A DNA stretch of 64,000 nucleotides from Calditrichota bacterium (GCA_024278755.1 JAJRSO010000019.1:1-64000), one strand, 5' to 3'; counted from the stretch's first letter, positions 52,267-61,009 are shown. Program-made: numbers and translations. Notes: a model not told the origin generated them from the letters alone.

Positions 52267-52914
52267 ATGTTAGAACTATTCCAACGCGGCGGAATTATGA
52301 TGTATCCGCTGGCTCTCGCTTCACTCATTGCCGTTGCGCTTGTCATTGAACGATTAATCGCGCTGCGCAAAAATAAAATTATCATCCCCGAAATTTTAGC
52401 CGTGGTTAAAAATTTCTCGTCTCTAAAAGATAAGGCGCTGGCCATCTCTATGTGCCAAAAATACGATTCGCCTTTTTCAAACATGGTCCAATTAAGCCTT
52501 GAACATCATGCTCTTCCTAAGGCGGAATTGCGTGAAATGGTTGAAGACCAGGGCCGTCAGGAGGTGCGTAAACTGGAAAAAGGATTAACGGTTTTGGAAA
52601 CAATTGCCGCTATCTCTCCGCTGATGGGTCTGCTGGGAACCGTAATCGGCATGGTGCGTGTTTTTGATGTTATCAAAGAACAGGGTATCGGGCAGACCGC
52701 CGCGCTTTCCGGCGGTATTTCGGAAGCGCTACTCACCACGGTAAGTGGATTATTTGTCGGTATTCCCGTGCTTATCGCCTATTATTATTTTAGCAGTAAA
52801 TCCGAAAATTTGATTTTGGATATCGAAAAATACAGTAACCAGTTGATTTTGAAAATCAATTCTATCCAATCCACTCCTAACCAGCAACAGGTGGAAGATG
52901 AAGTTAACGAGTAA
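52267..52914 (+). CDS. exbB: ExbB/TolQ-type proton channel protein
   Basis: 215 residues of the MotA/TolQ/ExbB family with three membrane spans: about 10-27, 115-140 and 155-180. 'LETIAAISPLMGLLGTVIGMVRVFDVI' and 'GISEALLTTVSGLFVGIPVLIAYYYF' carry the conserved proton-path helices. It starts 1 nt after the tonB stop with AGGAG in front, and overlaps exbD by 17 nt. Confidence 0.95.
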   Translation: MLELFQRGGIMMYPLALASLIAVALVIERLIALRKNKIIIPEILAVVKNFSSLKDKALAISMCQKYDSPFSNMVQLSLEHHALPKAELREMVEDQGRQEVRKLEKGLTVLETIAAISPLMGLLGTVIGMVRVFDVIKEQGIGQTAALSGGISEALLTTVSGLFVGIPVLIAYYYFSSKSENLILDIEKYSNQLILKINSIQSTPNQQQVEDEVNE

Positions 52915-53299
52915 AGAGAAACGCAAGGTGTCCCTAAACCTGACCTCATTAATTGACGTGCTGTTTATTTTAATCATTTTTTTTACCGTTTCGTCTACTT
53001 TTTTAGAACAGCCCGGAATCGAACTCACCTTGCCTGAGGCAGAAAGTTCGGAAGGACATACGGCGCAAAAAGTTATTATTTATGTTGACAGAGATAAGAA
53101 TATTTTCTTAAATGACAATATTGTTTCCATGAATAATTTGACCAGTGAAGTAAAAAAAATGGCCGGACTGCAAAAGGACAAGAGTATCATCCTAAAAGCA
53201 GACAGCGGCGTAACACACGGTTTGGTTATACAAATAATGGACTTACTCAGGCAACAGGGTATTTATAAAATTGTCATTTCCACCACAAAGCCCAACTAA
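52898..53299 (+). CDS. exbD: ExbD/TolR-type motor protein
   Basis: 133 residues. A single N-terminal span contains the conserved Asp ('LNLTSLIDVLFILIIFFTVSSTF'), required for proton use, followed by a periplasmic domain ('KSIILKADSGVTHGLVIQIMDLLRQQGI'). Its start lies within the end of exbB. With TonB and ExbB it forms the energising complex in the inner membrane. Confidence 0.95.
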   Translation: MKLTSKEKRKVSLNLTSLIDVLFILIIFFTVSSTFLEQPGIELTLPEAESSEGHTAQKVIIYVDRDKNIFLNDNIVSMNNLTSEVKKMAGLQKDKSIILKADSGVTHGLVIQIMDLLRQQGIYKIVISTTKPN

Positions 53300-53322
53300 A
53301 ATCCCGTATCGGAGCATTGAAA

Positions 53323-54630
53323 ATGCCAAAGGTAAAAAAAGTAAATTTCGCCCTGCTGGGTTTAGGCAAACTTGGAACAGGCTTCTACAAAGTTTGGGAT
53401 CAAAAAAGAGATGCCATTAAAAAAGAGACCGGTTTCGAACTTAATTTAAAAAAGATCCTCGTTAAAAACATTCACTTTAAACGGCCGGGTTTTATTGATT
53501 TAGATTTGCTTACAACCAATATTGATGACATTCTGGACGAGCCCTCTATCGATGTTGTGATTGATGCCATCGGCGGGATTGAGCCGGTCTTTTCTATCTT
53601 AAAAAAAGTAATCGACCGTGGCATCCATATAATTTCGGCTAACCGTACCCTTCTTGCCTCCAAAATGCACACGATTTCACAACTGGTTCAGGAAAAAAAC
53701 ATCCTTCTTTTGCCGGAAACCTCTATGGGCGGCGGTGTGCCTATCATCAGTACCCTGCGCCATGATCTGGTCGCTAACAATGTAAGGGCGGTCGTTGGTA
53801 TTTTAAGCGGTACCTCCAATTATATTTTATCGCAAATGACAGAAAAAAGAATTACATTAAAAACCGCGCTCAAATCGGCAAACCTTATGCAGATGGCCGA
53901 ATCCTTGTCGGTGATTGATTATGAGGGTACAGACGCCGCTCAAAAAGTAGCAATTTTAGCCGCCGGCGCGTTTGGTCTGCGTATTAATTATCTTGATATT
54001 CCGGCCTCCGGCATTTCGGATATTTCTTTGTTTGATATCCAGTGCGCCGATGAATTTGGGTATGAAATTAAACCGCTTGCCATTTTAAAGCAGAGTACCG
54101 ATTTTTTTGAAATTCATATTCACCCGACTTTTGTACCAAAAGGCCATCCCATCACACTGATAAAAGGCGATCAAAACGTCTATTTTATTCAAACCGACCT
54201 GATTGGTGAGTACATGATTTATGGCCGGGGTATCGGCGCAGAGGCTGCCAGCAGCTTGCTTATACGCGACCTTGTAGCCGCCGGCAATCTTACCCGTGCC
54301 CATTTGTCACGAAGACGCGAATACCGGATTAACTGGAATCAGAAGCCCATTTTACCCATTGAGGATATCGTTTCGGCCTATTATATCCGATTCCCGTGTA
54401 TTGACGAGCCCGGCGTTGTGGGAAAAATTACCACGGCTCTCGGAGATGCCGATATAAACCTGGCTTCCGCCCATGCCGAAGTGGATAAAAAAGTACACCC
54501 CGATTTAGGGTACGTGCATATTTTAATTGATTCTGCGCCGGAACATGCCGTAATCAATGCTATTCGAACAATTGAGCAATTGAAAATCTTAAAGGGACGC
54601 GCTAAATATTTCAGGATATTAAGGAGTTAA
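53323..54630 (+). CDS. hom: Homoserine dehydrogenase with ACT domain
   Basis: 435 residues. N-terminal NAD(P)-binding 'FALLGLGKLGTGFYKVW', middle catalytic 'SANRTLLASKMHTI', 'ETSMGGGVPIISTLRHDL' and 'GILSGTSNYIL', and the C-terminal regulatory ACT domain ('CIDEPGVVGKITTALGDADINLASAHAEV'). It reduces aspartate semialdehyde to homoserine for threonine and methionine. The ATG at 53323 is preceded by GGAGC; an upstream TTG two codons earlier is less likely. It lies 23 nt after exbD, an unusual neighbour but within one gene run. Confidence 0.95.
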   Translation: MPKVKKVNFALLGLGKLGTGFYKVWDQKRDAIKKETGFELNLKKILVKNIHFKRPGFIDLDLLTTNIDDILDEPSIDVVIDAIGGIEPVFSILKKVIDRGIHIISANRTLLASKMHTISQLVQEKNILLLPETSMGGGVPIISTLRHDLVANNVRAVVGILSGTSNYILSQMTEKRITLKTALKSANLMQMAESLSVIDYEGTDAAQKVAILAAGAFGLRINYLDIPASGISDISLFDIQCADEFGYEIKPLAILKQSTDFFEIHIHPTFVPKGHPITLIKGDQNVYFIQTDLIGEYMIYGRGIGAEAASSLLIRDLVAAGNLTRAHLSRRREYRINWNQKPILPIEDIVSAYYIRFPCIDEPGVVGKITTALGDADINLASAHAEVDKKVHPDLGYVHILIDSAPEHAVINAIRTIEQLKILKGRAKYFRILRS

Positions 54631-54632
54631 CC

Positions 54633-55286
54633 ATGAAAGAAATTTTTTTTAACAACGAACTGAAATTAGTTCCTTCCAAAATTATTTGCGTGGGAAGAAA
54701 CTATGCCAAACATATTGAGGAAATGAAATCCACGCCTACCAAGGATCCCGTATTATTTTTAAAACCTAATTCCGCAATTCATCCCTTTGAGAAACCTCTT
54801 CCTGTTCCGGCTGCGTTTGGTTCTGTACATCACGAAATTGAACTGGCGGTTTGTATATCCAAAACCTGTTCCTCCGTTTCAGCCGAAGAGGCCGCAGCTT
54901 CCATTGCCGGATATGCCGTTGCACTAGATCTTACTTTACGCGATATGCAATCCGATGCCAAAAAGGACGGATTACCCTGGGCGGTTGCCAAAGGTTTTGA
55001 TAACGCCTGCCCTATCTCGCCTTTTGTGGAAACGGCTGCGGTTAAAGATGCCGATAATCTGGAACTGCTTTTAAAGGTTAACGGCCGTATTCGTCAGCAA
55101 GGTTCAACGCGTCATATGTTATTTAAAATACCGCAGCTTATCGCCTATGCCAGCACCTTTTTTACCTTTGAACGCGGGGATATTTTTCTTACCGGCACGC
55201 CGGCGGGAGTGGGACCGCTACAAGCGGGAGATGAAATTGAGGCTTCCATCGAATCTATCGGCACTTTTCGCACCACTTGTATCTAA
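54633..55286 (+). CDS. Fumarylacetoacetate hydrolase (FAH) family protein
   Basis: 217 residues. 'KIICVGRNYAKHIEEM', 'DPVLFLKPNSAI', 'VHHEIELAVCIS' with the metal-binding E-x-E, 'GYAVALDLTLRDMQ' and 'GDIFLTGTPAGVGPLQAGDEIEASI' are typical of FAH-family hydrolases and decarboxylases, including acylpyruvases and oxaloacetate decarboxylases. The substrate is not decidable. It follows hom by 2 nt with AAGGAG in front. Confidence 0.92.
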   Translation: MKEIFFNNELKLVPSKIICVGRNYAKHIEEMKSTPTKDPVLFLKPNSAIHPFEKPLPVPAAFGSVHHEIELAVCISKTCSSVSAEEAAASIAGYAVALDLTLRDMQSDAKKDGLPWAVAKGFDNACPISPFVETAAVKDADNLELLLKVNGRIRQQGSTRHMLFKIPQLIAYASTFFTFERGDIFLTGTPAGVGPLQAGDEIEASIESIGTFRTTCI

Positions 55287-55296
55287 GGAAACAAAA

Positions 55297-56064
55297 ATGT
55301 CCGAACAAAAAATAGAACGCCTGCTGCACATTATGAAACGGCTGCGAAAAGACTGCCCCTGGGATGCTGTTCAAACACATGATTCCTTAAAACCCTATCT
55401 TCTCGAGGAAGCGTATGAGGTGCTGGAAACCATTGATGATAAAAACTACGATTTGCTGGCAAAAGAATTAGGAGATTTATTACTGCAAATTGTCTTTCAC
55501 AGCGAATTGGCTTCCGAAGCCGGGCAGTTTACTTTTAATGATGTCATCGATAAAATTTCCCATAAATTAGTCGAACGTCATCCCCATGTGTTCGAAAAAC
55601 AAAAAGCACACTCCGCCGCCGATGTGCAAAGCAATTGGGAGCAATCCAAATTAAAGAGCGAAAACAGAAAATCTCTGCTCGAAGGCCTTCCAAAATCCAT
55701 GCCTGCATTATTAAGCGCTCAAAGGCTTCAGGAAAAGGCCGCCAGCGTTGGGTTTGAATGGGAAGAAATCGAATCCGTTTTTGAAAAAGTACGGGAAGAG
55801 TTGGAAGAATTTCAAGAAGCCTATCATCAGAATGATGCCGCAAAAATCCGGGAAGAATTCGGAGATGTTTTATTTGCCTTGGTCAATCTTGGCCGCTTTT
55901 TAAATGTAAATGCCGAGGACGCCTGCCGCCAAACCAATGCAAAATTTATCCGTCGTTTTCAATACATCGAAAAGAAATACAACGGTAATCCCGGAGCAAT
56001 GAAAAAAGCAAGCCTCGAAGAATTGGATGCCGTTTGGAATGAAGCAAAAAAACAGGGTATTTAA
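55297..56064 (+). CDS. mazG: MazG nucleoside triphosphate pyrophosphohydrolase
   Basis: 255 residues with two MazG domains. 'RLRKDCPWDAVQTHDSLKPYLLEEAYEVLETID' and 'ELGDLLLQIVFHSELA' (first E-x-x-E...D), then 'KVREELEEFQEAYHQ' and 'EFGDVLFALVNLGRF' (second). It hydrolyses (d)NTPs, including (p)ppGpp-related control in E. coli. The ATG at 55297 follows AAGGAAACAAAA; the open frame upstream merely overlaps the FAH gene. It ends with a 1-nt stop/start overlap with the kinase (TAATG). Confidence 0.95.
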   Translation: MSEQKIERLLHIMKRLRKDCPWDAVQTHDSLKPYLLEEAYEVLETIDDKNYDLLAKELGDLLLQIVFHSELASEAGQFTFNDVIDKISHKLVERHPHVFEKQKAHSAADVQSNWEQSKLKSENRKSLLEGLPKSMPALLSAQRLQEKAASVGFEWEEIESVFEKVREELEEFQEAYHQNDAAKIREEFGDVLFALVNLGRFLNVNAEDACRQTNAKFIRRFQYIEKKYNGNPGAMKKASLEELDAVWNEAKKQGI

Positions 56065-57092
56065 TGGACTATTTAGAATTTATAAAAACGTGTGCCGATG
56101 CGGAAGCGCTGGCGCTCAATACGGCTGATTTTTTACAAACACATATCGGGGCAAAAAATTTTGTCTTAATCCGGAATAAACGTTCCATTAACCCGTTCAG
56201 TCTGTTAATTCGTTCGGAAGATACTTTTAATTTTGAGCAATGGAAAAAATCGCTCTCCGGTAAATCCATCTCCCCGCTTGCCGGACAAGCTGTTTTAGAA
56301 CAGGGACTTTACTATTTTTTTCCTGAAGCCGATTACGAAAATGATCCTTTTTGTTTTTTTGTTTTTTTCAGAGAGCCCAATGCCCAAACCCAAAGGATTA
56401 TGAATCAATGGAGTCATGTCACAGCCTTGTTAACCAGGGTAATTTTCCGAACCACTAAAAAAACAGAAATCGAACAAGGAACCCTTGTTTCACAAATTTT
56501 ACACGATATAAACACTCTTATTGCTTTTCAAGAGCCGGAAGCCATCGACCCGGACAGTCACGCACGAATTGAATACCAAAAAAAGGTCAACGAAGACCTG
56601 CTTTTTTATATACGACCATTGGAAATATTGCCATTTAAAGTTTCCGTTGAACAACTCATTGAATCATCTCTGCAATTTACCGAACTGAAGAAAGACAATT
56701 TTTTACTAACGATTTCAGCCGATCCGGCCGAGATTACAATTGATGTTGAATTATTTTCAAAAGCCTTTAATGAAATAATTTTTAACGCTGTCAGGGCAAG
56801 CAAACTTACTTTATCAAAAATTAAAATCACCGTTGAGCTACTTTCATCGGTTTCTCCGTTTGTTTCGTTTAACTGGCTGCAAATTACGGTAACCGATAAC
56901 GGCCCGGGAATTAGCCCAGATTATAGGGAACATATCTATGAACCTTTTTTTACTACACAGAAAGCAGACGGACATAGCGGTTTTGGCTTAACAAATGCCA
57001 AAAAAATCATTACGGCTCTAAACGGATTTTTACAAATAAATTCCGTAAAAGGACAGGGTACGGAAGTTAAAATGTTTCTACCCATATTATGA
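56064..57092 (+). CDS. Sensor histidine kinase, soluble
   Basis: 342 residues. No membrane spans. The N-terminal 130 residues look like a small-molecule sensor of GAF type ('TADFLQTHIGAKNFVLIRNKRSINPFSLLIRSE'). A dimerisation segment contains 'ILHDINTLIAF' with the likely phosphorylated histidine, and the ATP-binding domain has 'NEIIFNAVRAS' (N box), 'TDNGPGIS' (G1) and 'GHSGFGLTNAKKI' (G2). It is encoded directly before its presumed partner, overlapping it by 4 nt. Confidence 0.9.
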   Translation: MDYLEFIKTCADAEALALNTADFLQTHIGAKNFVLIRNKRSINPFSLLIRSEDTFNFEQWKKSLSGKSISPLAGQAVLEQGLYYFFPEADYENDPFCFFVFFREPNAQTQRIMNQWSHVTALLTRVIFRTTKKTEIEQGTLVSQILHDINTLIAFQEPEAIDPDSHARIEYQKKVNEDLLFYIRPLEILPFKVSVEQLIESSLQFTELKKDNFLLTISADPAEITIDVELFSKAFNEIIFNAVRASKLTLSKIKITVELLSSVSPFVSFNWLQITVTDNGPGISPDYREHIYEPFFTTQKADGHSGFGLTNAKKIITALNGFLQINSVKGQGTEVKMFLPIL

Positions 57093-58432
57093 AAAATCAA
57101 AAAATACTCATTATTGAAGATAATATTGTTTGGCAGCAAAGCTTCCGCAAATGGCTGGGTAAAAATTATTTGTACGAATTTGCCGCCGATAAGGAAAAAG
57201 CACAGCAGGTTTTTACCCGTTTTTTACCGGATATTGTTTTGCTCGACCTTGGACTTCCTAAAATTGAGCAGGGATTGGAAGTGCTTGATTTTATAATCAG
57301 CCGAAGAACCGATGCTAAGATTATTGTAATTACCGCCTCGCAGGATCATCAAAATGCGCTGGAAGCTCAAAAACGCGGCGCCTCTTCCTATTTTTTTAAA
57401 AGTGAAAACATTAAAGAAGAGCTTCCCCTTTCCGTCAAACGCGCCTTACAGATGCAAAGCCTGGAACGGGAGAATTTAAGTCTGCGCAAAAAACTTACCG
57501 ACACCCTCTCGTTTGACGGTATTATTTCCGTTAGTAGGCAAATGCAAAACATTTTACGTCTCTCGGAACAAATTCGTAACACAGGTGAACCCGTTTTACT
57601 CACAGGTGAATCCGGCGTCGGAAAAGAGGTTATCGCCCGGCATATCCATAACCGCAGTAAGTTTTCCGATAAACCGTTTATTGCCATTAATGCGGCTGCG
57701 CTTCCCGAGAACCTATTAGAAAACGAATTGTTCGGCCATGAAAAAGGCGCCTATACCGGAGCTCATGAATTAAAAAAGGGACAGTTTGAATTGGTAAACG
57801 GCGGTACTCTGTTTTTAGACGAAATTGGAGAACTTCCTCCAACCATTCAGGCAAAGCTTTTACGTGTTCTTCAGGATAAAACATTTTACCGTCTTGGAGG
57901 AACGAAAGAATTGAAAGCGGCTTTTCGTCTTGTTACAGCTACCAACAGAGATTTAAGTGAAGAAGTGAAACATGGGCGCTTTCGTGAAGATTTATTTTAT
58001 CGTTTAAATGTCATTCCGATGCGCATTCCTCCTTTGCGGGAACGCCCGGACGATATTCCGGCTCTAATCAATTATTTTGCTACACGTTACTGTAGCACAA
58101 ACAATATTTCCCTGCCGCGTATCGAACCTTCCTTAGTGGCCTATTTGTCACGCTTGCAATGGAAAGGTAATGTACGGCAGTTGGAAAATACACTCATCCG
58201 GATGCTGGTTCTCGAGCACAAAACACTTACTATTAAGGATTTGCCGGAGCAAATTATTGAGGAAGAAAACGCCTTCATGCAAAACGCCTTAAGTACAAAA
58301 CTTACCTTAGAAGAAATGACCCGTTTATACGTAAACCTTGTTTATGAACATTCCGGAAAAAATAAAAAAGAAGCCTGTGCTTTTTTGAATATCAATTACC
58401 GCACCCTGCATAGCCGTCTCAAAAAAGAATAA
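57089..58432 (+). CDS. NtrC-family sigma54-dependent response regulator
   Basis: 447 residues. Receiver domain with acid pair 'IIEDN' and phospho-Asp53 in 'VLLDLGLP'. AAA+ core with Walker A 'GESGVGKEVIA', the sigma54-contacting loop 'GAYTGA', Walker B 'LFLDEIGELP' and arginine-finger region 'FREDLFYRLNV'. C-terminal Fis-type HTH 'KNKKEACAFLNINYRTLHSRLK'. It activates sigma54 promoters; the nearest such site is 140 nt after its stop (58570-58585), a likely direct target. Confidence 0.96.
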   Translation: MKNQKILIIEDNIVWQQSFRKWLGKNYLYEFAADKEKAQQVFTRFLPDIVLLDLGLPKIEQGLEVLDFIISRRTDAKIIVITASQDHQNALEAQKRGASSYFFKSENIKEELPLSVKRALQMQSLERENLSLRKKLTDTLSFDGIISVSRQMQNILRLSEQIRNTGEPVLLTGESGVGKEVIARHIHNRSKFSDKPFIAINAAALPENLLENELFGHEKGAYTGAHELKKGQFELVNGGTLFLDEIGELPPTIQAKLLRVLQDKTFYRLGGTKELKAAFRLVTATNRDLSEEVKHGRFREDLFYRLNVIPMRIPPLRERPDDIPALINYFATRYCSTNNISLPRIEPSLVAYLSRLQWKGNVRQLENTLIRMLVLEHKTLTIKDLPEQIIEEENAFMQNALSTKLTLEEMTRLYVNLVYEHSGKNKKEACAFLNINYRTLHSRLKKE

Positions 58433-58569
58433 TTGTAAAAAATACAACCGCCGCTTTTTAATAATTGCATATTCTGCAATCTATCCCTGAGATTACCTTC
58501 TACTTCCTTGTTTTTACTAATCTTATGGCTTTTTACACACAACCTGTTGTTTTTAAAACGTTTATGTGC

Positions 58570-58585
58570 TGGCACAATACTTGTA
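58570..58585 (+). promoter_or_regulatory. Sigma54 (-24/-12) promoter
   Basis: TGGCACAATACTTGTA matches the consensus TGGCAC-N5-TTGCW with exact spacing; only the C of the -12 element is T. It lies 35 nt before the small gene at 58620 and downstream of an NtrC-family activator, which fits target control of the small-protein/receiver unit. Upstream activator binding sites were not identified. Confidence 0.85.
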
Positions 58586-58619
58586 AGAATAAAAATAGTA
58601 ACCAACCAGGAGCGAGCAA

Positions 58620-58835
58620 ATGTCTTTTCAGAATATCCTAAACGGCAATCTTAAAATAACTTCGATGGATGATGAACTCGGAAGAAGATATTACAGCATT
58701 AAGCTAACCTTTTCCGACAATGATGTTTTAGCGGTTTATCGAAATAGTATGGACGAGCTTGTTACAGAACTACCAAACATTCTCTCTTCCGCTATTCAGG
58801 CAAGGATTTTAACGGACGATCGTCTCGTCAATTAA
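58620..58835 (+). CDS. Small hypothetical protein, sigma54-controlled
   Basis: 71 residues, no family recognised. Mixed alpha/beta pattern ('RRYYSIKLTFSDNDVLAVYRNSMDELVTELPNILSSAIQARIL'), no signal or membrane segment. AGGAG with 7-nt spacing precedes the ATG, and the sigma54 promoter lies 35 nt upstream. It is followed 13 nt later by a receiver-domain protein, suggesting a joint role in a response to the kinase/activator pair. Confidence 0.75.
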   Translation: MSFQNILNGNLKITSMDDELGRRYYSIKLTFSDNDVLAVYRNSMDELVTELPNILSSAIQARILTDDRLVN

Positions 58836-58848
58836 TCAGGGAGGAAAG

Positions 58849-59235
58849 ATGAAGATTTTTATCTGCGAACAAGATCCATACCGTGCCAAGCTAATGCATG
58901 ATATTCTCTCTGTTTATAATTACAAAATTGTTACCGTTGGTAGCCGGAGTGATTTTTTCCGCAAAGCACAAACACAAAAACCGGCTATTATCGTTATAAA
59001 CGAAATGTTTGCTCAGCATTCCGGTAATGAAATGCTAAGCCTCATGCGTAAAGATCCGCAAACCGCCGACATTCCGGTCATTTTTATTTACGGCGATACG
59101 CCTGTGGAACAGCAGTTAAACCAATATCAATTTGATAACCTCACCGAAATTGTGCACGAACCGGTTAAAATTAAAAATCTGAGGCATTATATTGATCGTT
59201 GGACAACTTTAAGAAGTTTATATATAAAGCATTAA
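58849..59235 (+). CDS. Receiver-domain protein lacking the phospho-acceptor aspartate
   Basis: 128 residues with response-regulator receiver fold: 'MKIFICEQDPYRAKLMHDIL' (acid pair E7/D9), 'DIPVIFIYGDTP' and a late 'EIVHEPVKIKNLRHYI'. At the phospho-acceptor position the sequence is 'IIVINEMF', with Asn51 in place of Asp. The conserved Lys of the usual K-P motif is Glu ('HEP'). Without these residues it cannot be phosphorylated in the normal way and is probably a constitutive or protein-binding pseudo-receiver. It has no output domain. GGGAGGAAAG precedes the ATG. Confidence 0.88.
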   Translation: MKIFICEQDPYRAKLMHDILSVYNYKIVTVGSRSDFFRKAQTQKPAIIVINEMFAQHSGNEMLSLMRKDPQTADIPVIFIYGDTPVEQQLNQYQFDNLTEIVHEPVKIKNLRHYIDRWTTLRSLYIKH

Positions 59236-59239
59236 AATT

Positions 59240-59332
59240 ATGGAATGGTTATATTTTACAATACAAATACTTCTCGCGGCCCTATGGTTAATATTTAAAG
59301 GAACCAGTATCAAGGATGATGTTTTATTCTAG
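59240..59332 (+). CDS. Possible 30-residue membrane peptide
   Basis: Short ORF of 30 codons (ATG at 59240, TAG at 59330) just after the receiver gene. It encodes one predicted membrane helix ('LYFTIQILLAALWLIF') and a short polar tail ('KGTSIKDD'). It lies in the sigma54 unit and before the terminator. The ribosome-binding site is weak, so it may not be translated; the clean helix is the main support. Confidence 0.35.
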   Translation: MEWLYFTIQILLAALWLIFKGTSIKDDVLF

Positions 59333-59364
59333 CATCATAGGGAATTCGTATCATGGATGATTTT

Positions 59365-59400
59365 AAAGGCTTTTCTGTTAAAACAGAAAAGCCTTTTTTT
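59365..59400 (+). terminator. Bidirectional Rho-independent terminator
   Basis: Thirteen-base arms, AAAGGCTTTTCTG and CAGAAAAGCCTTT, around a 6-nt loop, flanked by A- and T-runs. It ends the sigma54 unit and overlaps the end of the convergent nucleotidase-like gene, serving both directions. Confidence 0.9.
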
Positions 59401-61009
59401 ATTTCTTTTTCCAGCGGCCGTCAATTTGTATTCTTAACGGACTATTTGTTCTTATATATTCAGCAACAGCATCCCGGATAAGAATTTTTGTATTTTCAAA
59501 TCGCTCCTCCGACAAAAAAGCCAGCTTTGTCATTCCGCTGTTTCCTTCGGCCAGATAAGTTGTTGTTGCAATCTTGTATATGTGCGTTTCGTCCACAGGC
59601 TTTCCGTCTATGGTAAAGCGGACTATTTTATTACCATCCTGTCCTTTACTATCATACACCACGCGCCCACCGGAAATCGCCAATCCGGAGAAAGAACCGT
59701 AGACGCTTGTCTCCATCAGTTCCTTTAACAGCTTTCCGGAAACGGTGACCAGAACAATCTCATTGCCAAACGGAAAGACGCCCGCCAAATCTCTTGGGGT
59801 AATCGGACCGATGGCTAAATCGCGGCGCATACCGCTAAAATTATTAAAGGCAAAATCGGCCTTAACGGCGCTTAGCATGGCATCACACATCAAATCACCC
59901 ATGGGCGATTCGCCTCGCCCGCTACGATTTAATGTATTTCGGGTTACTCCAAGAACCGTATCAAAATCCGGACTGAATTTTTGCTTTAACGCAGCAATGG
60001 AATCGGCCATTTCCGCATCCGGCCAATACTCGTCCTGGCTCAACAACAGCAAGCCGCCGCTCTTGGACGGAAGCGTATACCCACTTAGTCTTTTCGCTTC
60101 CCTGTCCATATGCAAAACAGCCATTCCCAGATTACCGCCGCTTGCGTAGTTTTGAAAACAGAGCGTATGGTTCACCGGATCTTCCCAGGGCTGCTGATAC
60201 CCCTTATTAAATCCACCGGAAATTAAAATATCGATACCCGGAACAAAACGGGCAAGTTCCATAGTTGTCACATACGATTGTTTCTTAATCTCCTGTTTCT
60301 CTTCTTCCTTAATAACGTTGTACTCTTCCTGAGCATCATAGGGTAAACCGAGATATGCTAAAGCAATGATTAAATCAACGCCCTCTTTTTTAAGAGCGGA
60401 AATCGCATTTTTTGCCGCTGAAATTTCCGGAGTAAATTGCAGACCAGCCACATTACTTGTATCATCCGCTTGTTCTGCCGACTTGGAAATTATCCCGAAT
60501 ATGCCTATTCTGAGCCCGCCTTTTTCGAGGATATAATATGGTTTTACAGGAGCCGGAACAGTATCGGTGGCGGTGTCTAACAAATTGGCTGCAACAATTG
60601 GGAAATGAGCTTTTTGAGCCAAAAATTCGATATTGTCTTTCCCAAAATTAAAATCGTTATTGCCCAGAACCATGGCGTCATATCCGGCCATATTCATATA
60701 TTTAATTATGGCCTCGCCTTTAGAAGCCGTGCCAATTTGAACAGCGCCTGAAAAAATATTCCCGCCATCCAGCAGCAAAACAATATCCCCGTTTTTTTCA
60801 GCCTGGATGCGCGTCTTTTTCAGGACGCCTTGCGCCGCCGCGCCTCCTCCCAAAACCGGGGGGAAGTTGGGATTCATATAATACGCTTTTTGCACTTCGA
60901 TACCGCCGCGCAGATCGTTGGTATAAAACAGATAGATATTCTGCTGTTTTTAGGAAGCAAAAAGAGCGCCGGCAAATAAAAGAAACAAGAATCTAGAAAA
61001 TACTTTCAT
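59399..61009 (-). pseudogene. 5'-nucleotidase/UshA-like protein, nonsense codon after signal peptide
   Basis: A 536-codon frame opens at ATG 61009, which overlaps the stop of the upstream gene (TAATG). It encodes a signal peptide ('FLFLLFAGALFAS') and then TAA as codon 20 (60952-60950). The same frame continues 'NIYLFYTNDLRGG', then the remaining metallophosphatase and C-terminal nucleotidase domain ('NRSGRGESPMGDLMCDAML'). CAA to TAA would explain the stop; a GTG at 60895 could restart without signal peptide. Metal-site motifs are altered: 'TNDLRGG' for TNDLHG, 'LLLDGGN' for D-x-G-D and 'LGNNDFNFG' for GNHEFD. It may be inactive as an enzyme even if expressed. Confidence 0.8.

Noticed and set aside
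2845-60952. Reassignment of TAA to glutamine
   Set aside because: Both interrupted genes fit CAA-to-TAA, but many genes here, such as smpB, end correctly at TAA, so recoding is not credible.
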